Of a stretch of 45,986 nt of DNA, positions 45,843-45,986 are shown piece by piece. How positions within the stretch are numbered: position 1 is the stretch's first letter; each line of letters begins with the position of its first letter. Position numbers and translations under genes: made by a program. Under the pieces are notes generated by a model that saw nothing but the letters and a program-made list of their open reading frames with translations, did no database searches and was not told the DNA's origin. Source of the DNA: a virus. The stretch lies in IMG/VR virus record IMGVR_UViG_3300022562_001351, positions 1 to 45,986 of that record; one strand, 5' to 3'.

Positions 45843-45986
45843 GCAATAGCAGAGCAATACCAGAGCCCCTCCTAGCCGAGTGCTAGGGGGGGCTTCTGTT
45901 TAGTGCATCGCTAAACAGCGGGATAGCGAGGCTATCATCCCCGGAGGGACTAATACTAACAGCAGAAGGTCATAGTATCGGTGCTA
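45843..45986. repeat. Terminal direct repeat, copy 2
   Basis: Identical to positions 1-144. It starts 4 bp after the stop of the 70-residue gene and ends inside the structured region. Confidence 0.95.
45864..45895 (+). terminator. Intrinsic terminator, second copy
   Basis: Same 13-bp stem and CGAGT loop as at 22-53, here directly downstream of the 70-residue gene that it should end. Confidence 0.75.

Overview
The window is one complete phage genome. The first and last 144 bases are identical, so the sequence closes into a circle of about 45,842 bp, or it carries direct terminal repeats. The gene set points to a podovirus-like, probably temperate phage of a Gram-negative bacterium. It has an SU10/P22-type portal, scaffold, major capsid protein, adaptor and nozzle, five ejection-type proteins, no tail-sheath or tape-measure genes, a holin with an overlapping spanin pair, a tyrosine recombinase and two HTH regulators. 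Host species cannot be read from the sequence. No tRNA or CRISPR array was seen.

Layout. From 45,627 through the closure to about 434: a small promoter-driven gene, an intrinsic terminator, a highly structured non-coding stretch and a zinc-ribbon gene. 756-1435 (-): two small unknown genes. 1560-31,531 (+): the late block. It runs M15 endolysin, sulfotransferase, packaging genes, portal, scaffold and capsid, then five small capsid-linked proteins in two paralogous families. Adaptor, nozzle and ejection proteins follow, including a 1542-residue LPD38-type polyvalent protein. Last come two receptor-binding proteins with a shared anchor, further virion proteins (one a 10-residue repeat protein) and the lysis genes. 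A 14-bp palindrome matching the core of chromosomal parS lies 2 bp after the last lysis gene.

31,653-34,688 (-): recombination genes, a RecE-type exonuclease, a PAPS-reductase-like PP-loop protein, an unknown and RecT. 34,833-37,502 (+): a regulator and replication genes, both apparently read from leaderless transcripts, then a VRR-NUC nuclease. 37,369-44,940 (-): a long accessory and early operon of tightly overlapping genes. It holds a MoxR-type AAA+ ATPase with a HExxH-metallopeptidase/VWA partner, the recombinase, several zinc-finger proteins, and an exported cluster (signal-peptide protein, EF-hand unit, six-cysteine knottin-like peptide) ending in an HTH regulator. 44,941-45,626 is non-coding, rich in repeats and hairpins, and is the best candidate for the replication origin and early control region.

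How it fits together: the right arm and divergent centre (31.6-45.6 kb) control lysogeny, recombination, replication and host interaction. The long rightward block builds the particle and lyses the cell. The most unusual elements are the MoxR/VWA-peptidase pair, the knottin-like secreted peptide beside an EF-hand protein, the parS-like site, the 20/10-residue repeat virion protein and the structured RNA at the genome closure.
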